From: Metasolibacillus fluoroglycofenilyticus
GTDB taxonomy: Bacteria > Bacillota > Bacilli > Bacillales_A > Planococcaceae
Length of the DNA stretch: 64,000 nucleotides
Direction: 5' to 3'
NCBI RefSeq assembly: GCF_003049645.1
Contig: NZ_PYWK01000001.1
Span: 806,001 to 870,000 of the forward strand
Part shown: piece after piece, positions 38,524 to 48,794 of the stretch
Layout of the letters: every line of letters begins with the position of its first letter
Position numbering within the stretch: the first letter of the stretch is position 1
The notes under the pieces: generated by a model
Database searches by the model: none
Told to the model about the DNA's origin: nothing
The model's input: only the letters and a program-made list of their open reading frames with translations
Position numbers and translations under genes: made by a program

Positions 38524-40566
38524 ATGACAAGCTTTAACGACCCTGTATCAACACTGAAAGGCATTGGCAAGGAAACAGCGGAACATTTGCAGTCACTGCA
38601 TATTGAAACGGTCGGCGATTTAATTTGGACCTTCCCGTATCGACACGAGGATTTTCGGCTGAAGGATTTGGCAGAAACGCCGCATAATGAGCGCGTAACG
38701 ATTGAGGCAACGGTCGAATCGATGCCCTCTGTCATGTTTCTAGGGAAAAATAAGCAGCGCTTAACTGTTGCAGTACGCGCAGGACGACATTTAGTAAAGG
38801 CGGTATTTTTTAATCAAGGTTATTTGCGTCAAAGATTGCTACCGGGAACTATTGTCACTGTAACAGGCAAATGGGATCGAGGGCGCCAAGTTATTGTCGG
38901 CTCCTCTGTAACATTTGGACCGAAAACGGAGCAGATTGATTTTGAGCCTGTGTATAGCTTACGTGGCTTAATCCAACAAAAGCGCTTTCGTAAATATATG
39001 CGACAGGCGCTTGATTTAGCGACAGATATTGAAGATAGTTTACCTCAAAGTTTGCGTTCACAATATCAGCTACTTGACGTTCATGAAGCTTTGGAGGGCG
39101 TGCATTTTCCAAAGGATGCAGCGCATGCGAAGCAAGCTCGGCGCCGCTTTGTTTATGAGGAGCTATTGGAGTTTCAGTTAGGTATTCAAGCATTACGTAA
39201 AAGTAGAAAAGAGGCGGAGCGAGGGCTTGAAATTAATTACGACATTGAAAAGCTTCGCGCTTTTATTCAAACATTGCCGTATGAGCTTACTTCTGCACAA
39301 AAGCGTGTAGTAAATGAGATATGCAAAGACTTAAAGTTAGCGCAGCGCATGAATCGCCTCTTGCAAGGAGATGTAGGCTCTGGAAAAACAGTGGTAGCAG
39401 CAATTGGTTTATATGCAGCGGTGACAGCAGGTTATCAAGGAGCATTAATGGCGCCAACAGAAATTTTAGCTGAACAGCATGCACAGTCACTACAAGAGTG
39501 GTTTAAACCAGTTGGTGTGCGCGTTGCGATTTTGTCAGGTTCAACAAAAACGAAGGAGCGTCGCATTTTACTAGAGCAATTAGCGGCAGGAGAAGTAGAT
39601 ATTTTAATTGGAACGCACGCTTTAATACAGCCTGATGTAACTTTTCATAAATTAGGTTTTGTCATTACGGATGAGCAACATCGCTTCGGTGTGGAGCAAC
39701 GTCGTATATTGCGTGATAAAGGGGAACATCCTGATGTGCTATTTATGACGGCGACGCCAATTCCACGTACTTTAGCGATTACAGTGTTTGGTGAGATGGA
39801 CGTATCGATTATTGATGAATTGCCAGCAGGGCGTAAGGAGATTGAAACGCATTGGCTTAAGGAGGAGCAGCTCGGCTCAGTGTTAAAAAAAATGCAAACG
39901 GAGCTTGAGAATGGACGGCAGGCTTATGTTATTTGCCCGTTAATTGAGGAGTCAGATAAGTTAGACGTTCAAAACGCAGTAGATGCCTATAATCAGCTGA
40001 CTGCCTATTTTGCAGGGCGTTTTACTGTTGGTTTAATGCATGGACGACTTACCTCTACTGAAAAGGATGAAATCATGCGGGCATTTAGCAATGGTGAGAT
40101 AGATGTACTTGTTTCGACAACGGTTGTTGAAGTCGGTGTCAATGTGCCAAATGCTAGCTTTATGACAATCTACGATGCAGAGCGCTTCGGGTTAGCTCAG
40201 TTACACCAGCTGCGTGGGCGTGTTGGACGTGGAGAGCATCAATCTTATTGTGTGTTAATCGCTGACCCGAAATCGGATGAGGGGCAGGAGCGCATGCGTT
40301 CTATGACAGAAACGAATGATGGCTTTAAATTGGCTGAAAAGGATTTAGAATTGAGAGGGCCTGGGGATTTCTTTGGCAAAAAGCAGAGTGGCTTACCTGA
40401 GTTTAAAATGGCAGATTTAGCGCATGATTATCGAGCGCTCGATGTAGCGAGACAGGATGCCGAGCGCCTAGTGCATAGCGAGGCATTTTGGACGGAAGGG
40501 GAATATAAGCCGCTGCGTAACAGATTGGAAGCGCGCGGTGTGTTATATGGTGAGCGGATTGATTAG
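38524..40566 (+). CDS. recG: ATP-dependent DNA helicase RecG
   Basis: Branch-migrating helicase that remodels stalled forks and Holliday junctions. An N-terminal wedge/OB domain (about 1-250, with SLKGIGKETAEHL-type HhH region and TVTGKWDR) precedes helicase motor 1: GDVGSGKTVVAAI near residue 285, ITDEQHRFGVEQR (DEQH box) near 385 and MTATPIPRTLAI. Motor 2 has STTVVEVGVNVPNA and QLRGRVGRG. It has 680 residues (682 in B. subtilis). ATG at 38524 with GGAGGG is preferred over one at 38506 that precedes the Shine-Dalgarno. Confidence 0.96.
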   Translation: MTSFNDPVSTLKGIGKETAEHLQSLHIETVGDLIWTFPYRHEDFRLKDLAETPHNERVTIEATVESMPSVMFLGKNKQRLTVAVRAGRHLVKAVFFNQGYLRQRLLPGTIVTVTGKWDRGRQVIVGSSVTFGPKTEQIDFEPVYSLRGLIQQKRFRKYMRQALDLATDIEDSLPQSLRSQYQLLDVHEALEGVHFPKDAAHAKQARRRFVYEELLEFQLGIQALRKSRKEAERGLEINYDIEKLRAFIQTLPYELTSAQKRVVNEICKDLKLAQRMNRLLQGDVGSGKTVVAAIGLYAAVTAGYQGALMAPTEILAEQHAQSLQEWFKPVGVRVAILSGSTKTKERRILLEQLAAGEVDILIGTHALIQPDVTFHKLGFVITDEQHRFGVEQRRILRDKGEHPDVLFMTATPIPRTLAITVFGEMDVSIIDELPAGRKEIETHWLKEEQLGSVLKKMQTELENGRQAYVICPLIEESDKLDVQNAVDAYNQLTAYFAGRFTVGLMHGRLTSTEKDEIMRAFSNGEIDVLVSTTVVEVGVNVPNASFMTIYDAERFGLAQLHQLRGRVGRGEHQSYCVLIADPKSDEGQERMRSMTETNDGFKLAEKDLELRGPGDFFGKKQSGLPEFKMADLAHDYRALDVARQDAERLVHSEAFWTEGEYKPLRNRLEARGVLYGERID

Positions 40567-40583
40567 CGAGAAAAGAAAAATGG

Positions 40584-40633
40584 TTGCGTTCTTATTTTTG
40601 AAAATGTATACTGGTATTAGTACCAAGTTCTAA
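40584..40633 (+). promoter_or_regulatory. fapR promoter with FapR operator
   Basis: Possible -35 TTGCGT (40584-40589), a 17-base spacer and -10 TATACT (40607-40612). The 17-base operator TTAGTACCAAGTTCTAA (40617-40633) follows at the start point and resembles the Bacillus FapR site TTAGTACCTGATACTAA; an extra TACTAA half-site follows at 40634-40639. Binding would block fapR-plsX-fabD-fabG transcription until malonyl-CoA releases FapR. Confidence 0.75.
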
Positions 40634-40659
40634 TACTAATGGGTAGGTGACAAGTGACG

Positions 40660-41238
40660 ATGAAAAGAACGAAAAAGGAACGCCAACAATTATTAGTCGA
40701 AACAATTGCAGATAACCCATTCGTCACAGATGATCAGTTAGCTGCTAAGTTTAGTGTTAGTGTACAAACGATTCGTTTAGATCGCATGGAGTTGGCAATT
40801 CCAGAGCTGCGAGAGCGCATAAAAGATGTAGCAGCTAAAAACTATGAAAATGAAGTGAAATCTTTACCATTAGACGAAGTCATTGGGGAAATTATAGATA
40901 TAGAATTAGATAAACGCGCACTTTCCATTTTCGATGTGAAGGAGGAGCACGTTTTTCAGCGCAACGGCATCGCACGAGGACATCATTTGTTTGCACAGGC
41001 AAATTCATTAGCAGTAGCTGTTATTAATGATGAATTGGCACTTACTGTTAAATCGAATGTTGCGTTTGTTAAACCTGTAAAAGCGGGTGACCGTGTTGTG
41101 ACGAAGGCAACCGTACGTGCTGAGGATAAGGTGAAAAATCGTACATATGTCGATGTGCAGTCGACAGTAGAAAATGAAATTGTATTTCTAGGTGAGTTTG
41201 AAATGTACCGTACGAAAGGTGTAGGTGAAACAACATGA
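40660..41238 (+). CDS. fapR: Fatty acid and phospholipid biosynthesis repressor FapR
   Basis: Repressor that senses malonyl-CoA and matches lipid gene expression to precursor supply. An N-terminal DeoR-like helix-turn-helix (about 1-45: [26 protein letters not shown]) precedes a hot-dog-fold effector domain with the conserved [15 protein letters not shown] segment. Its 192 residues match the family (188 in B. subtilis). ATG at 40660 fits AGGTGA 9 bases upstream and the B. subtilis N-terminus; the GTG two codons before is too close to the Shine-Dalgarno. Its own operator lies just upstream. The plsX start overlaps its stop. Confidence 0.94.
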   Translation: MKRTKKERQQLLVETIADNPFVTDDQLAAKFSVSVQTIRLDRMELAIPELRERIKDVAAKNYENEVKSLPLDEVIGEIIDIELDKRALSIFDVKEEHVFQRNGIARGHHLFAQANSLAVAVINDELALTVKSNVAFVKPVKAGDRVVTKATVRAEDKVKNRTYVDVQSTVENEIVFLGEFEMYRTKGVGETT

Positions 41239-42239
41239 AATTAGCAATAGATGGTATGGGTGGCGACAATGCTCCACAGTCAATTATTGATGGGGTATTT
41301 CTTGCATTAGAGGACTTCCCAACAATTGAAATTCAATTATATGGTCAAAAAGAAAAGATGGCACCCTATTTAAAAGAGCACCCACGTCTTAAAGTAATTC
41401 ATTGCTCAGAAGTAGTGGAGGGAGATGACGACCCAGCGCGTGCTGTTCGTCGTAAAAAAGATTCCTCTATGGCGAAAATTCTTGATGCTGTTGTAACGAA
41501 CGAGGCAGATGCTTGTCTATCAGCAGGAAATACAGGTGCATTAATGGCTGGTGGCTTATATAAGGTGGGACGCATAGAGGGAGTTGCTCGTCCCGCTTTA
41601 GCGACAACATTGCCAACAGTTGATGGCAATGGTTTTTTAATGCTAGATTTAGGAGCCAATGCAGAGGCCAAGCCTGAGCACTTGCAGCAATACGCGATTA
41701 TGGGCGATATTTATGTCAAAAAAGTACGCTCACAAAAAGCACCGCGTGTTGGCTTATTGAATATAGGAACAGAAGATAATAAAGGAAATGATTTAACAAA
41801 GGCGGCTTTCACTCTATTAAAAGAAACAGAGTTAAACTTTGAAGGCAATGTGGAGGCGCGTGAGTTATTGAATGGTGTAGCTGATGTTGTCGTAACGGAC
41901 GGCTTTACTGGTAATATGGTTTTGAAATCATTGGAAGGAACAGCAGGCACAATCTTTTCAATGCTCAAGGAAGCGCTTATGGCGACAACGAAATCCAAAT
42001 TTGCAGCAATGCTCGTGAAAAATGATTTAAAGTCACTAAAGGATAAAATGGATTATACAGAATATGGTGGTGCCGCGCTTTTTGGTTTACAGGCACCTGT
42101 CATAAAGGCACATGGCTCATCAAATGCGAAAGCGATTTATAGCGCAATTCGACAAGCCCATATGATGGTGGAACATGATGTTTGTGCAACAATTAAGGAC
42201 GCAATTGCAAAACAGCAACAAGTAAAGGAGAACGACTAA
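41235..42239 (+). CDS. plsX: Phosphate acyltransferase PlsX
   Basis: Makes acyl-phosphate from acyl-ACP for PlsY, the first step of glycerophospholipid synthesis. Visible motifs are [14 protein letters not shown] at the N-terminus, [13 protein letters not shown] near residue 95, [13 protein letters not shown] near 170 and [10 protein letters not shown] near 217. It has 334 residues. The ATG overlaps the fapR stop and the stop overlaps the fabD start (TAATG), so the lipid genes are tightly coupled. It can also accept acyl-phosphate made by FakA, encoded upstream. Confidence 0.96.
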   Translation: MKLAIDGMGGDNAPQSIIDGVFLALEDFPTIEIQLYGQKEKMAPYLKEHPRLKVIHCSEVVEGDDDPARAVRRKKDSSMAKILDAVVTNEADACLSAGNTGALMAGGLYKVGRIEGVARPALATTLPTVDGNGFLMLDLGANAEAKPEHLQQYAIMGDIYVKKVRSQKAPRVGLLNIGTEDNKGNDLTKAAFTLLKETELNFEGNVEARELLNGVADVVVTDGFTGNMVLKSLEGTAGTIFSMLKEALMATTKSKFAAMLVKNDLKSLKDKMDYTEYGGAALFGLQAPVIKAHGSSNAKAIYSAIRQAHMMVEHDVCATIKDAIAKQQQVKEND

Positions 42240-43183
42240 TGACAAAAATCGCTTTTATTTTTCCTGGGCAAGGCTCGCAGCAAGTAGGGATGGGGGCAGA
42301 ATTTGTTGAAACGACAGCAGCGAGTAAGGCGCTTTATGAGCGTGCGGATGAGGTGCTTGGTTTTTCTTTGACAAATTTAATGTTAAATGGCCCGCAGGAG
42401 GAGCTAACATTAACATATCATGCACAGCCTGCATTATTGACAACAGGTGTGATGATTGCTAATAAAATTATGGAAGCTGGCATTCGCCCAGACTATACAG
42501 CCGGGCACTCATTAGGAGAATATAGCGCATTTGTTGCTGCGGGAGTAATGACATTTGATGAGGCAGTGGCGACAGTACATAAGCGCGGCCTTTATATGGA
42601 TGAAGCAGTGCCAGCAGGACAAGGTGCAATGGCGGCGATTCTTGGTTTGGAGGCGTCGGCTTTAAAAACGGTATGTGAGGCTGTATCGGCAGCGGGCGAT
42701 GCCGTACAATTAGCAAATTTAAACTGTCCTGGGCAAATTGTTATTTCGGGTACAAAAGCAGGTGTTGAAAAAGCCTGTGCTGCGGCAAAGGAGGCTGGGG
42801 CAAAGCGTGCAATCCCTCTTGTAGTGAGCGGACCATTCCATTCAAGCTTAATGCAGCCAGCAGCGGATAAGCTAGCACAAACAGTTGAGCAGCTTACGAT
42901 TCAACAGCCAGCAATTCCTGTAGTTAGCAATGTAACATCGGCACTTTTAACGGAGGAGGCAGCAATTCGCCGCGAAATGGTTGAGCAAGTTGTGAGCCCA
43001 GTTCTATGGGAGCAAAATGTGCGTACACTATTAGAGCAAGGCGTTACTGTTTTTGTAGAATGCGGACCCGGCAAAGTGTTATCAGGCTTAGTCAAGAAAA
43101 TTGACCGCGCAGCAGAGGTACATTGTGTATATGATGAACAATCATTACAAGCATTATTAGATGCGGCAAAGGGGTGGGCATAA
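42239..43183 (+). CDS. fabD: Malonyl-CoA:ACP transacylase
   Basis: Loads malonyl groups on acyl carrier protein for fatty acid elongation. [12 protein letters not shown] opens the protein, and the nucleophile Ser is in [10 protein letters not shown] near residue 89. A catalytic His is in GPFHSSLM near 198, with GPGKVLSGL late. It has 314 residues. AAGGAG lies 5-6 bases before the ATG. fabG starts on its stop codon. Confidence 0.96.
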   Translation: MTKIAFIFPGQGSQQVGMGAEFVETTAASKALYERADEVLGFSLTNLMLNGPQEELTLTYHAQPALLTTGVMIANKIMEAGIRPDYTAGHSLGEYSAFVAAGVMTFDEAVATVHKRGLYMDEAVPAGQGAMAAILGLEASALKTVCEAVSAAGDAVQLANLNCPGQIVISGTKAGVEKACAAAKEAGAKRAIPLVVSGPFHSSLMQPAADKLAQTVEQLTIQQPAIPVVSNVTSALLTEEAAIRREMVEQVVSPVLWEQNVRTLLEQGVTVFVECGPGKVLSGLVKKIDRAAEVHCVYDEQSLQALLDAAKGWA

Positions 43184-43926
43184 TGACATTACAAAATAAA
43201 ACGGCTGTTGTGACAGGCGCGTCACGTGGTATCGGTCAAGCAATTGCGCTAGAGCTAGCAAAGCAAGGTGCAAAGGTAGTTGTCAATTATAGTGGTAGTG
43301 AAGCGCGTGCACTACAAGTAGTAGAGCAAATTCAAGCAGCTGGCGGCGAGGCGATTGCAGTACAGGCAAATGTAGCGGATGCAGAATCAGTCACTCAATT
43401 AATGAATAAAACATTGGAAACATTCGGCTCAATTGATATATTAGTAAATAACGCAGGAATTACGCGTGACAATTTGCTAATGCGTATGAAAGAAGACGAA
43501 TGGGATGATGTGATGAACACGAATTTAAAAGGCGTCTTTTTATGTACGAAAGCTGTAACACGTCAAATGATGAAACAGCGTAGTGGACGCATTATTAATA
43601 TTTCATCTATCGTAGGCGTAGCTGGCAACGCAGGACAAGCAAATTATGTTGCAGCAAAAGCAGGTGTTATAGGCTTAACGAAAACGACGGCGAAGGAGTT
43701 AGCAAGCCGTAATATTTTAGTGAATGCCATTGCACCGGGCTTTATCACGACGGAAATGACAGATGAGCTGCCAGAAGAATTAAAAGCAGCGATGCTTGCA
43801 CAAATTCCTTTAGCGAAGCTTGGGCAGCCAGAGGACATTGCAAAGGCTGTTGTATTTTTCGCTTCAGATGCGGCGAGTTATATTACAGGACAAACATTGC
43901 ATATTGATGGTGGCATGGTAATGTAG
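43183..43926 (+). CDS. fabG: 3-oxoacyl-[acyl-carrier-protein] reductase
   Basis: NADPH-dependent reduction of beta-ketoacyl-ACP. Short-chain dehydrogenase motifs: TGASRGIGQ near residue 12, NNAGIT near 88, the catalytic Ser in INISSIVG and [10 protein letters not shown] with the Tyr/Lys pair near 152-156, and the HIDGGM end. ATG at 43183 overlaps the fabD TAA and gives 247 residues. The last codons are followed by a 138-bp gap with a hairpin before acpP. Confidence 0.96.
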   Translation: MTLQNKTAVVTGASRGIGQAIALELAKQGAKVVVNYSGSEARALQVVEQIQAAGGEAIAVQANVADAESVTQLMNKTLETFGSIDILVNNAGITRDNLLMRMKEDEWDDVMNTNLKGVFLCTKAVTRQMMKQRSGRIINISSIVGVAGNAGQANYVAAKAGVIGLTKTTAKELASRNILVNAIAPGFITTEMTDELPEELKAAMLAQIPLAKLGQPEDIAKAVVFFASDAASYITGQTLHIDGGMVM

Positions 43927-43980
43927 TGGAAAATAAGCAATTTTTTATCTAGATTCAGCAATATTTATTGCGCCGAGTAA

Positions 43981-44015
43981 CCGCAGAAGCACATTCTTTT
44001 TTGTGCTGAGAGCGG
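43981..44015 (+). promoter_or_regulatory. Hairpin in the fabG-acpP gap
   Basis: AGCACA (43988-43993) pairs with TGTGCT (44002-44007), and outer CCGC (43981-43984) with GCGG (44012-44015). No T run follows, so it is more likely a processing or mRNA-stability signal that lets acpP be made in excess than a terminator. Confidence 0.45.
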
Positions 44016-44064
44016 AACGGTCGAGTAAGGGGTTGCTGCATATCTTTGAGGGGAGGTGACCGAT

Positions 44065-44301
44065 GTGTCTACAGTTTTAGAGCGTGTAACAAAAGTAGTA
44101 GTTGATCGTCTAGGCGTTGAAGAGAGCGAAGTAAAATTAGAAGCTTCTTTCCGCGACGATTTAGGCGCAGATTCATTAGATGTAGTTGAGCTTGTAATGG
44201 AATTAGAAGATGAGTTCGACATGGAAATTTCTGATGAAGATGCTGAAAAAATCGCAACAGTTGGTGATGCGATCAGCTATATTGAGAGCAAAGTTAACTA
44301 A
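44065..44301 (+). CDS. acpP: Acyl carrier protein
   Basis: Carries growing acyl chains on a 4'-phosphopantetheine arm. The attachment Ser is in [20 protein letters not shown]. The 78 residues are acidic, as usual. GTG at 44065 is chosen since GGGGAGGTGA lies 5-6 bases before it; an in-frame GTG at 44056 is inside that Shine-Dalgarno. It follows fabG, with rnc next, the standard order. Confidence 0.97.
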   Translation: MSTVLERVTKVVVDRLGVEESEVKLEASFRDDLGADSLDVVELVMELEDEFDMEISDEDAEKIATVGDAISYIESKVN

Positions 44302-44309
44302 TGAATATA

Positions 44310-44357
44310 GAGGTGTGTTTGTCGCATGAATAGGCGATAAACATAGCCTCTTTTTCT
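44310..44357 (+). terminator. Intrinsic terminator after acpP
   Basis: GAGGTGTGTTTGTCGC (44310-44325) pairs imperfectly with GCGATAAACATAGCCTC (44334-44350), then TTTTTCTTTTT. Confidence 0.82.
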
Positions 44358-44450
44358 TTTTGAAGGTTGAATAAAATAATTACGGCTACACCTTTGAAAA
44401 AACCGCTATTCCATTGTACACTTAAAGTTAGAAACTACTAGGAAGGCAGA

Positions 44451-45218
44451 ATGTGCATGACGATTAGAAAAAAAGGAAGCCAGCACAAGGCAGGCATATT
44501 TTCAGAAAAAGTAAAAAATCAATTTCAGGCTTTACAGCAGCAGTTAAGTATTTCATTTCACAACACAGCATTATTGTACCAAGCATTTACCCATTCATCC
44601 TATGTGAATGAACATCGACGCAAGCTATACACAGACAACGAACGCTTAGAATTTTTAGGAGATGCCGTATTAGAGCTTTCCGTATCTAAATATTTATTCG
44701 AAAAATACCCTCAAATGAGTGAGGGAGAACTAACAAAGCTTCGTGCCTCAATAGTATGTGAGCCGTCACTGGTTGTTTTCGCGAATGAACTGCAATTTGG
44801 TCAGTTTGTTTTATTAGGTAAAGGTGAGGAGCTAACAGGAGGGCGGGAGCGTCCAGCATTATTAGCAGACGTTTTTGAGTCATTCGTTGGCGCTCTTTAT
44901 TTAGACCAAGGCTTAGACAATGTTGTCGCATTTTTAGAGCGTGTCGTATTTCCTAAAATAGAAGTCGGTGCTTTTTCGCATGTGATGGATTTTAAAAGTC
45001 AGCTTCAGGAAATGGTTCAGCAAACAAACAATGGACCACTCCACTATGAAATTGTTGATGAAAAGGGGCCAGCCCATAATCGTACTTTCATTTCTCGCGT
45101 GCTATTGAATGATCAGGAGCTTGGGATTGGACGCGGGAAATCGAAAAAAGAGGCGGAACAGCAAGCTGCGCAAAGTGCCATGAATGCATTTAAACAGCTA
45201 GAGCAGGAGGATGCATAA
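44451..45218 (+). CDS. rnc: Ribonuclease III
   Basis: Cleaves double-stranded RNA in rRNA and mRNA processing. The RNase III signature [17 protein letters not shown] is near residue 63, with a second acidic pair in [18 protein letters not shown] near 138-155. A C-terminal dsRBD (about 180-250) has [19 protein letters not shown] and [13 protein letters not shown]. It has 255 residues from ATG 44451; a second ATG two codons later is equally well placed relative to GGAAGG. It overlaps the apparent smc frame; smc probably begins at GTG 45220, 1 base after the stop. Confidence 0.96.
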   Translation: MCMTIRKKGSQHKAGIFSEKVKNQFQALQQQLSISFHNTALLYQAFTHSSYVNEHRRKLYTDNERLEFLGDAVLELSVSKYLFEKYPQMSEGELTKLRASIVCEPSLVVFANELQFGQFVLLGKGEELTGGRERPALLADVFESFVGALYLDQGLDNVVAFLERVVFPKIEVGAFSHVMDFKSQLQEMVQQTNNGPLHYEIVDEKGPAHNRTFISRVLLNDQELGIGRGKSKKEAEQQAAQSAMNAFKQLEQEDA

Positions 45219-45219
45219 A

Positions 45220-48200
45220 GTGTTTCTGAAGCGACTTGAAGTAATTGGTTTTAAATCTTTTGCTGAGCGTATAGGCGTTGATTTTGTACCAGGTGTAACG
45301 GCTGTCGTTGGTCCAAATGGAAGCGGCAAAAGTAATGTGACAGATGCTATTCGCTGGGTGCTAGGTGAGCAATCTGCAAAGTCGCTGCGCGGCGCAAAAA
45401 TGGAGGATGTCATTTTCTCGGGAAGTGATTCAAGAAAACCATTGAATTTTGCGGAAGTAACATTAGTTTTGGACAATCAAGACGAGCGAATTGCTGTACC
45501 GTATACAGAAATAAGTGTAACGAGACGTGTGTATCGTTCAGGTGAGAGTGAATATTTGCTTAATAACCAGCAATGTCGCCTGAAGGATATTACGGACTTG
45601 TTTATGGACTCTGGGCTAGGAAAAGAAGCATTTTCTATTATTTCGCAAGGACGAGTAGACGAAATTTTAAATAGTCGACCAGAGGACCGTCGCCTCATTT
45701 TCGAAGAAGCGGCAGGTGTATTAAAGTACAAGCTACGCAAAAAAAAGGCAGAATTTAAACTCGTTGAAACAGATGAAAACTTACACAGAGTATTAGATAT
45801 TTTACATGAGCTAAATAGTCGCTTAGAGCCGTTGCAAATGCAAGCCTCGGCTGCTAAGGATTATTTGCGCATGACCGCAGAATTAAAGGATGCAGATATC
45901 GCGCTGATTGCTCATGATTTAACGGAATGCTACCGTTCATTGCAGGTAGCAGATATTGAATATACAAAATTAGCACAAACCGAGCAGCAGCATGCAGGTG
46001 AAATGGCAGAAAAAAATAAGCAATTGCGAGATATACGCACGCAATTAAAGCTAATTGATGAGGCGCTTGACCAGTCGCAGGAGCAATTGATTGAGGCAAG
46101 TACGGAAGTAGAACGCTGGGAAGGGCGTAAGGCACTTGTCAACGAAAAACGCCAAAATGCGGAGAAGCACTTACAGCAATTGCAATTATCTTTGGTACAG
46201 ACTAATGAGGAAGAGCAACAGCTCATACAGCAGGAATCAGCTAATAAAGAGCAATTCAATTTAAAGCAAAAGCAGGTTCAACAGCTCAAACAAGCCATTA
46301 AACAGCTAGAGCAATCATTAACGAAATCTGTAGCAGAAATAGAGGCGGATATTGAGCAGGCGAAAAATCATTATATTGATTTGTTAAATGAAGAGGCAAC
46401 GACTAAAAATGAATTAAAGCATCTTGAGCAGCAATTAACACAGCATCAAGAAACGGCCTTACGCATGACAGGGCGTTCAGAGGAAGCTGAAAAAGAGCTT
46501 CAGCAAGTGCAGGCATTGAAGCAGAACGAAATTGAGCAATTAACACAATTAGATGCTAAATATAATGGGCAAATGACACAGCTCGAAGCGCTAGAAATGG
46601 AAATCAGCTCAGCGACGAATCAGCTTGATGAGAAGCAAGCATTGCTTTACAAAGCGTACCAGCACCATCAGCAATTAAAGGCACGCAAGGAAACGTTAGC
46701 GGAGCTAGAAGCTGATTTCTCGGGCTTCTTCCAGGGAGTTAAAGAAATTTTATTGGCACGTGAGCGTGGGCAGCTAACTGGCATTGTCGGTGCAGTTGCT
46801 GAATTACTTCAAATTGAAGGGCAATACACTGCCGCAATTGAAACGGCATTAGGGGCAGCATCTCAGCATATCGTGACAGAAAACGAGCAGCACGCACAGC
46901 AAGCGATTAGCTGGCTCAAGCAGCGCAGAGCTGGGCGAGCAACGTTTTTACCAAAAACTGTTATGAGGTCACGTAAAATTTATGCCGAGCAATTGCCACA
47001 AGTGGCGGAGCACCCAGCATTTATTTCCTTTGCAGATGAATTAGTGCAATATAACATTTCGAACCAAATAATTATCCAAAACTTACTAGGTAACGTTATT
47101 GTAGCAAAGCATTTACAAGGTGCTAGTCAAATTGCGCGACTATGCAATTATAAATACCGAGTAGTTACTTTAGAGGGCGACATCGTCAATGCAGGTGGCT
47201 CGTTAACAGGTGGAGCAATGAAGCAGCAATCATCTGTATTTTCTCGTAAGTTAGAACTCGATACACTTGTCGAAAAGCTTTCAGAGCTTGAAAAAAATAT
47301 TGCAACAGCAGAGCGAACGGTTGCTAAATTGAAAGCGCAAGTGACGACATTAGCTGAGCAGGCAGATGCTATTAAGCTAACTCAAAACAGCTTGCAAAGT
47401 GCTTTGCAGCAACATAAAACAAAAATTGTAGAGCTCGAAGTACAAGAGAAAAATTTACAACAAACAGTTGCCTTGTCTTCCTCGGAGCACAGTTCAGCAG
47501 CAACACGTAAAGAGCAGCTAGCTCAACAACAGCGTCAAGCACAGGAGCGCTTGCAGCAAATTACAATAGAACTTGCAAAGATTAATGAGCAGGTAGAGCA
47601 GTTGACAGAGGCGAAGGTTTATAGTGATACACAAAAGGACGCTTTGCGGGAGCAATCAGCAGAAAAACGTTCAGAGCTAGCAGTAGCTGTCGAACAGCTA
47701 ACCCAATTGCAAGCAACAGCAGCTGACATTGCGTTAAAGCGTTCGAAAATACAGCAACAATTCGAAAATATTTCCCAAGAAATAAAATGGCTACAATCCG
47801 AAGAGGGAGCTGGCCCAACAATAGAGGAAATTGAACAGGCAGTCATTGATTGGACTGTGAAGAAACAAGACTTAACAAATGTTATTCAAACAGAGCGTGA
47901 GGCAAGGACTGCTTATCAACAGCAATCGACAAACCTTGAGCAAAGCTTACAAGAACTATCAAGAATTCATAAAGGCTTTGTTGATGCGTTGCGCACATTG
48001 GAATTAAAACGCAACCGTACACAATACGAGTTAGAAACACTAGAACAGCAATTAGAGGAGCAATACGAGTTAAGCTATGAAGAGGCACAAGAGGCTGCGA
48101 TAGCAATTGATGATATTGAGCAGATGCGTCGAACAGTGCGTTTATTAAAGCTGTCAATCGAGGAGCTCGGACCGGTGAATATAGCGGCTATTGAGGAGTA

Positions 48201-48792
48201 TGAGCGAGTGCAGGAGCGCCATTCATTTTTAACAGAGCAACGCAATGACTTAGTGGAAGCACAAGAAACATTGCAGGAAGCGATTAAGGAAATGGATGAA
48301 GAAATGAAGATGCGCTTCGCGAGCACATTTACAGCGATTCGTGCGCAATTTAAAATTGTTTTCCGCGAATTATTCGGTGGCGGGCAAGCAGACTTAATAT
48401 TATTTGATGAAAATAATATACTTGAAACAGGTATTGATATTGTTGCACAGCCACCAGGGAAAAAATTGCAAACTTTAAGCCTTTTATCTGGGGGAGAACG
48501 TGCACTCACAGCAATTGCTCTACTATTCGCCATTTTAAAAACGCGCCCTGTGCCGTTTTGTATTTTAGATGAAGTGGAGGCAGCTCTTGATGAATCGAAC
48601 GTGATGCGCTATAGTCAATATTTAAAAAAATTTAGCGAGCAAACGCAATTTATCGTGATTACCCACCGAAAAGGCACAATGGAAGGTGCAGACGTATTGT
48701 ACGGTATTACGATGCAGGAATCGGGTGTTTCGAAACTTGTATCGGTGAAGCTAGAAGAGGTTGAATTAGTAGAACAAAGGAGCGGGACATAA
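45220..48792 (+). CDS. smc: Chromosome partition protein SMC
   Basis: Condensin ATPase that loads at the origin and aligns chromosome arms. Walker A VVGPNGSGKSNVTDAIRW is near residue 32; long Gln/Glu-rich coiled coils run at about 165-500 and 670-1015; the hinge (about 505-660) carries VGAVAELL and NAGGSLTGGAM. The signature LSLLSGGERALTAIALLFA and Walker B CILDEVEAALDE lie near 1095-1130. Start GTG 45220 has AGGAGG 9 bases upstream and matches the FLKRLEVIGFKSFAE start of B. subtilis SMC; the in-frame ATG at 45211 is too close to the Shine-Dalgarno. It has 1190 residues. Confidence 0.96.
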   Translation: MFLKRLEVIGFKSFAERIGVDFVPGVTAVVGPNGSGKSNVTDAIRWVLGEQSAKSLRGAKMEDVIFSGSDSRKPLNFAEVTLVLDNQDERIAVPYTEISVTRRVYRSGESEYLLNNQQCRLKDITDLFMDSGLGKEAFSIISQGRVDEILNSRPEDRRLIFEEAAGVLKYKLRKKKAEFKLVETDENLHRVLDILHELNSRLEPLQMQASAAKDYLRMTAELKDADIALIAHDLTECYRSLQVADIEYTKLAQTEQQHAGEMAEKNKQLRDIRTQLKLIDEALDQSQEQLIEASTEVERWEGRKALVNEKRQNAEKHLQQLQLSLVQTNEEEQQLIQQESANKEQFNLKQKQVQQLKQAIKQLEQSLTKSVAEIEADIEQAKNHYIDLLNEEATTKNELKHLEQQLTQHQETALRMTGRSEEAEKELQQVQALKQNEIEQLTQLDAKYNGQMTQLEALEMEISSATNQLDEKQALLYKAYQHHQQLKARKETLAELEADFSGFFQGVKEILLARERGQLTGIVGAVAELLQIEGQYTAAIETALGAASQHIVTENEQHAQQAISWLKQRRAGRATFLPKTVMRSRKIYAEQLPQVAEHPAFISFADELVQYNISNQIIIQNLLGNVIVAKHLQGASQIARLCNYKYRVVTLEGDIVNAGGSLTGGAMKQQSSVFSRKLELDTLVEKLSELEKNIATAERTVAKLKAQVTTLAEQADAIKLTQNSLQSALQQHKTKIVELEVQEKNLQQTVALSSSEHSSAATRKEQLAQQQRQAQERLQQITIELAKINEQVEQLTEAKVYSDTQKDALREQSAEKRSELAVAVEQLTQLQATAADIALKRSKIQQQFENISQEIKWLQSEEGAGPTIEEIEQAVIDWTVKKQDLTNVIQTEREARTAYQQQSTNLEQSLQELSRIHKGFVDALRTLELKRNRTQYELETLEQQLEEQYELSYEEAQEAAIAIDDIEQMRRTVRLLKLSIEELGPVNIAAIEEYERVQERHSFLTEQRNDLVEAQETLQEAIKEMDEEMKMRFASTFTAIRAQFKIVFRELFGGGQADLILFDENNILETGIDIVAQPPGKKLQTLSLLSGGERALTAIALLFAILKTRPVPFCILDEVEAALDESNVMRYSQYLKKFSEQTQFIVITHRKGTMEGADVLYGITMQESGVSKLVSVKLEEVELVEQRSGT

Positions 48793-48794
48793 AG

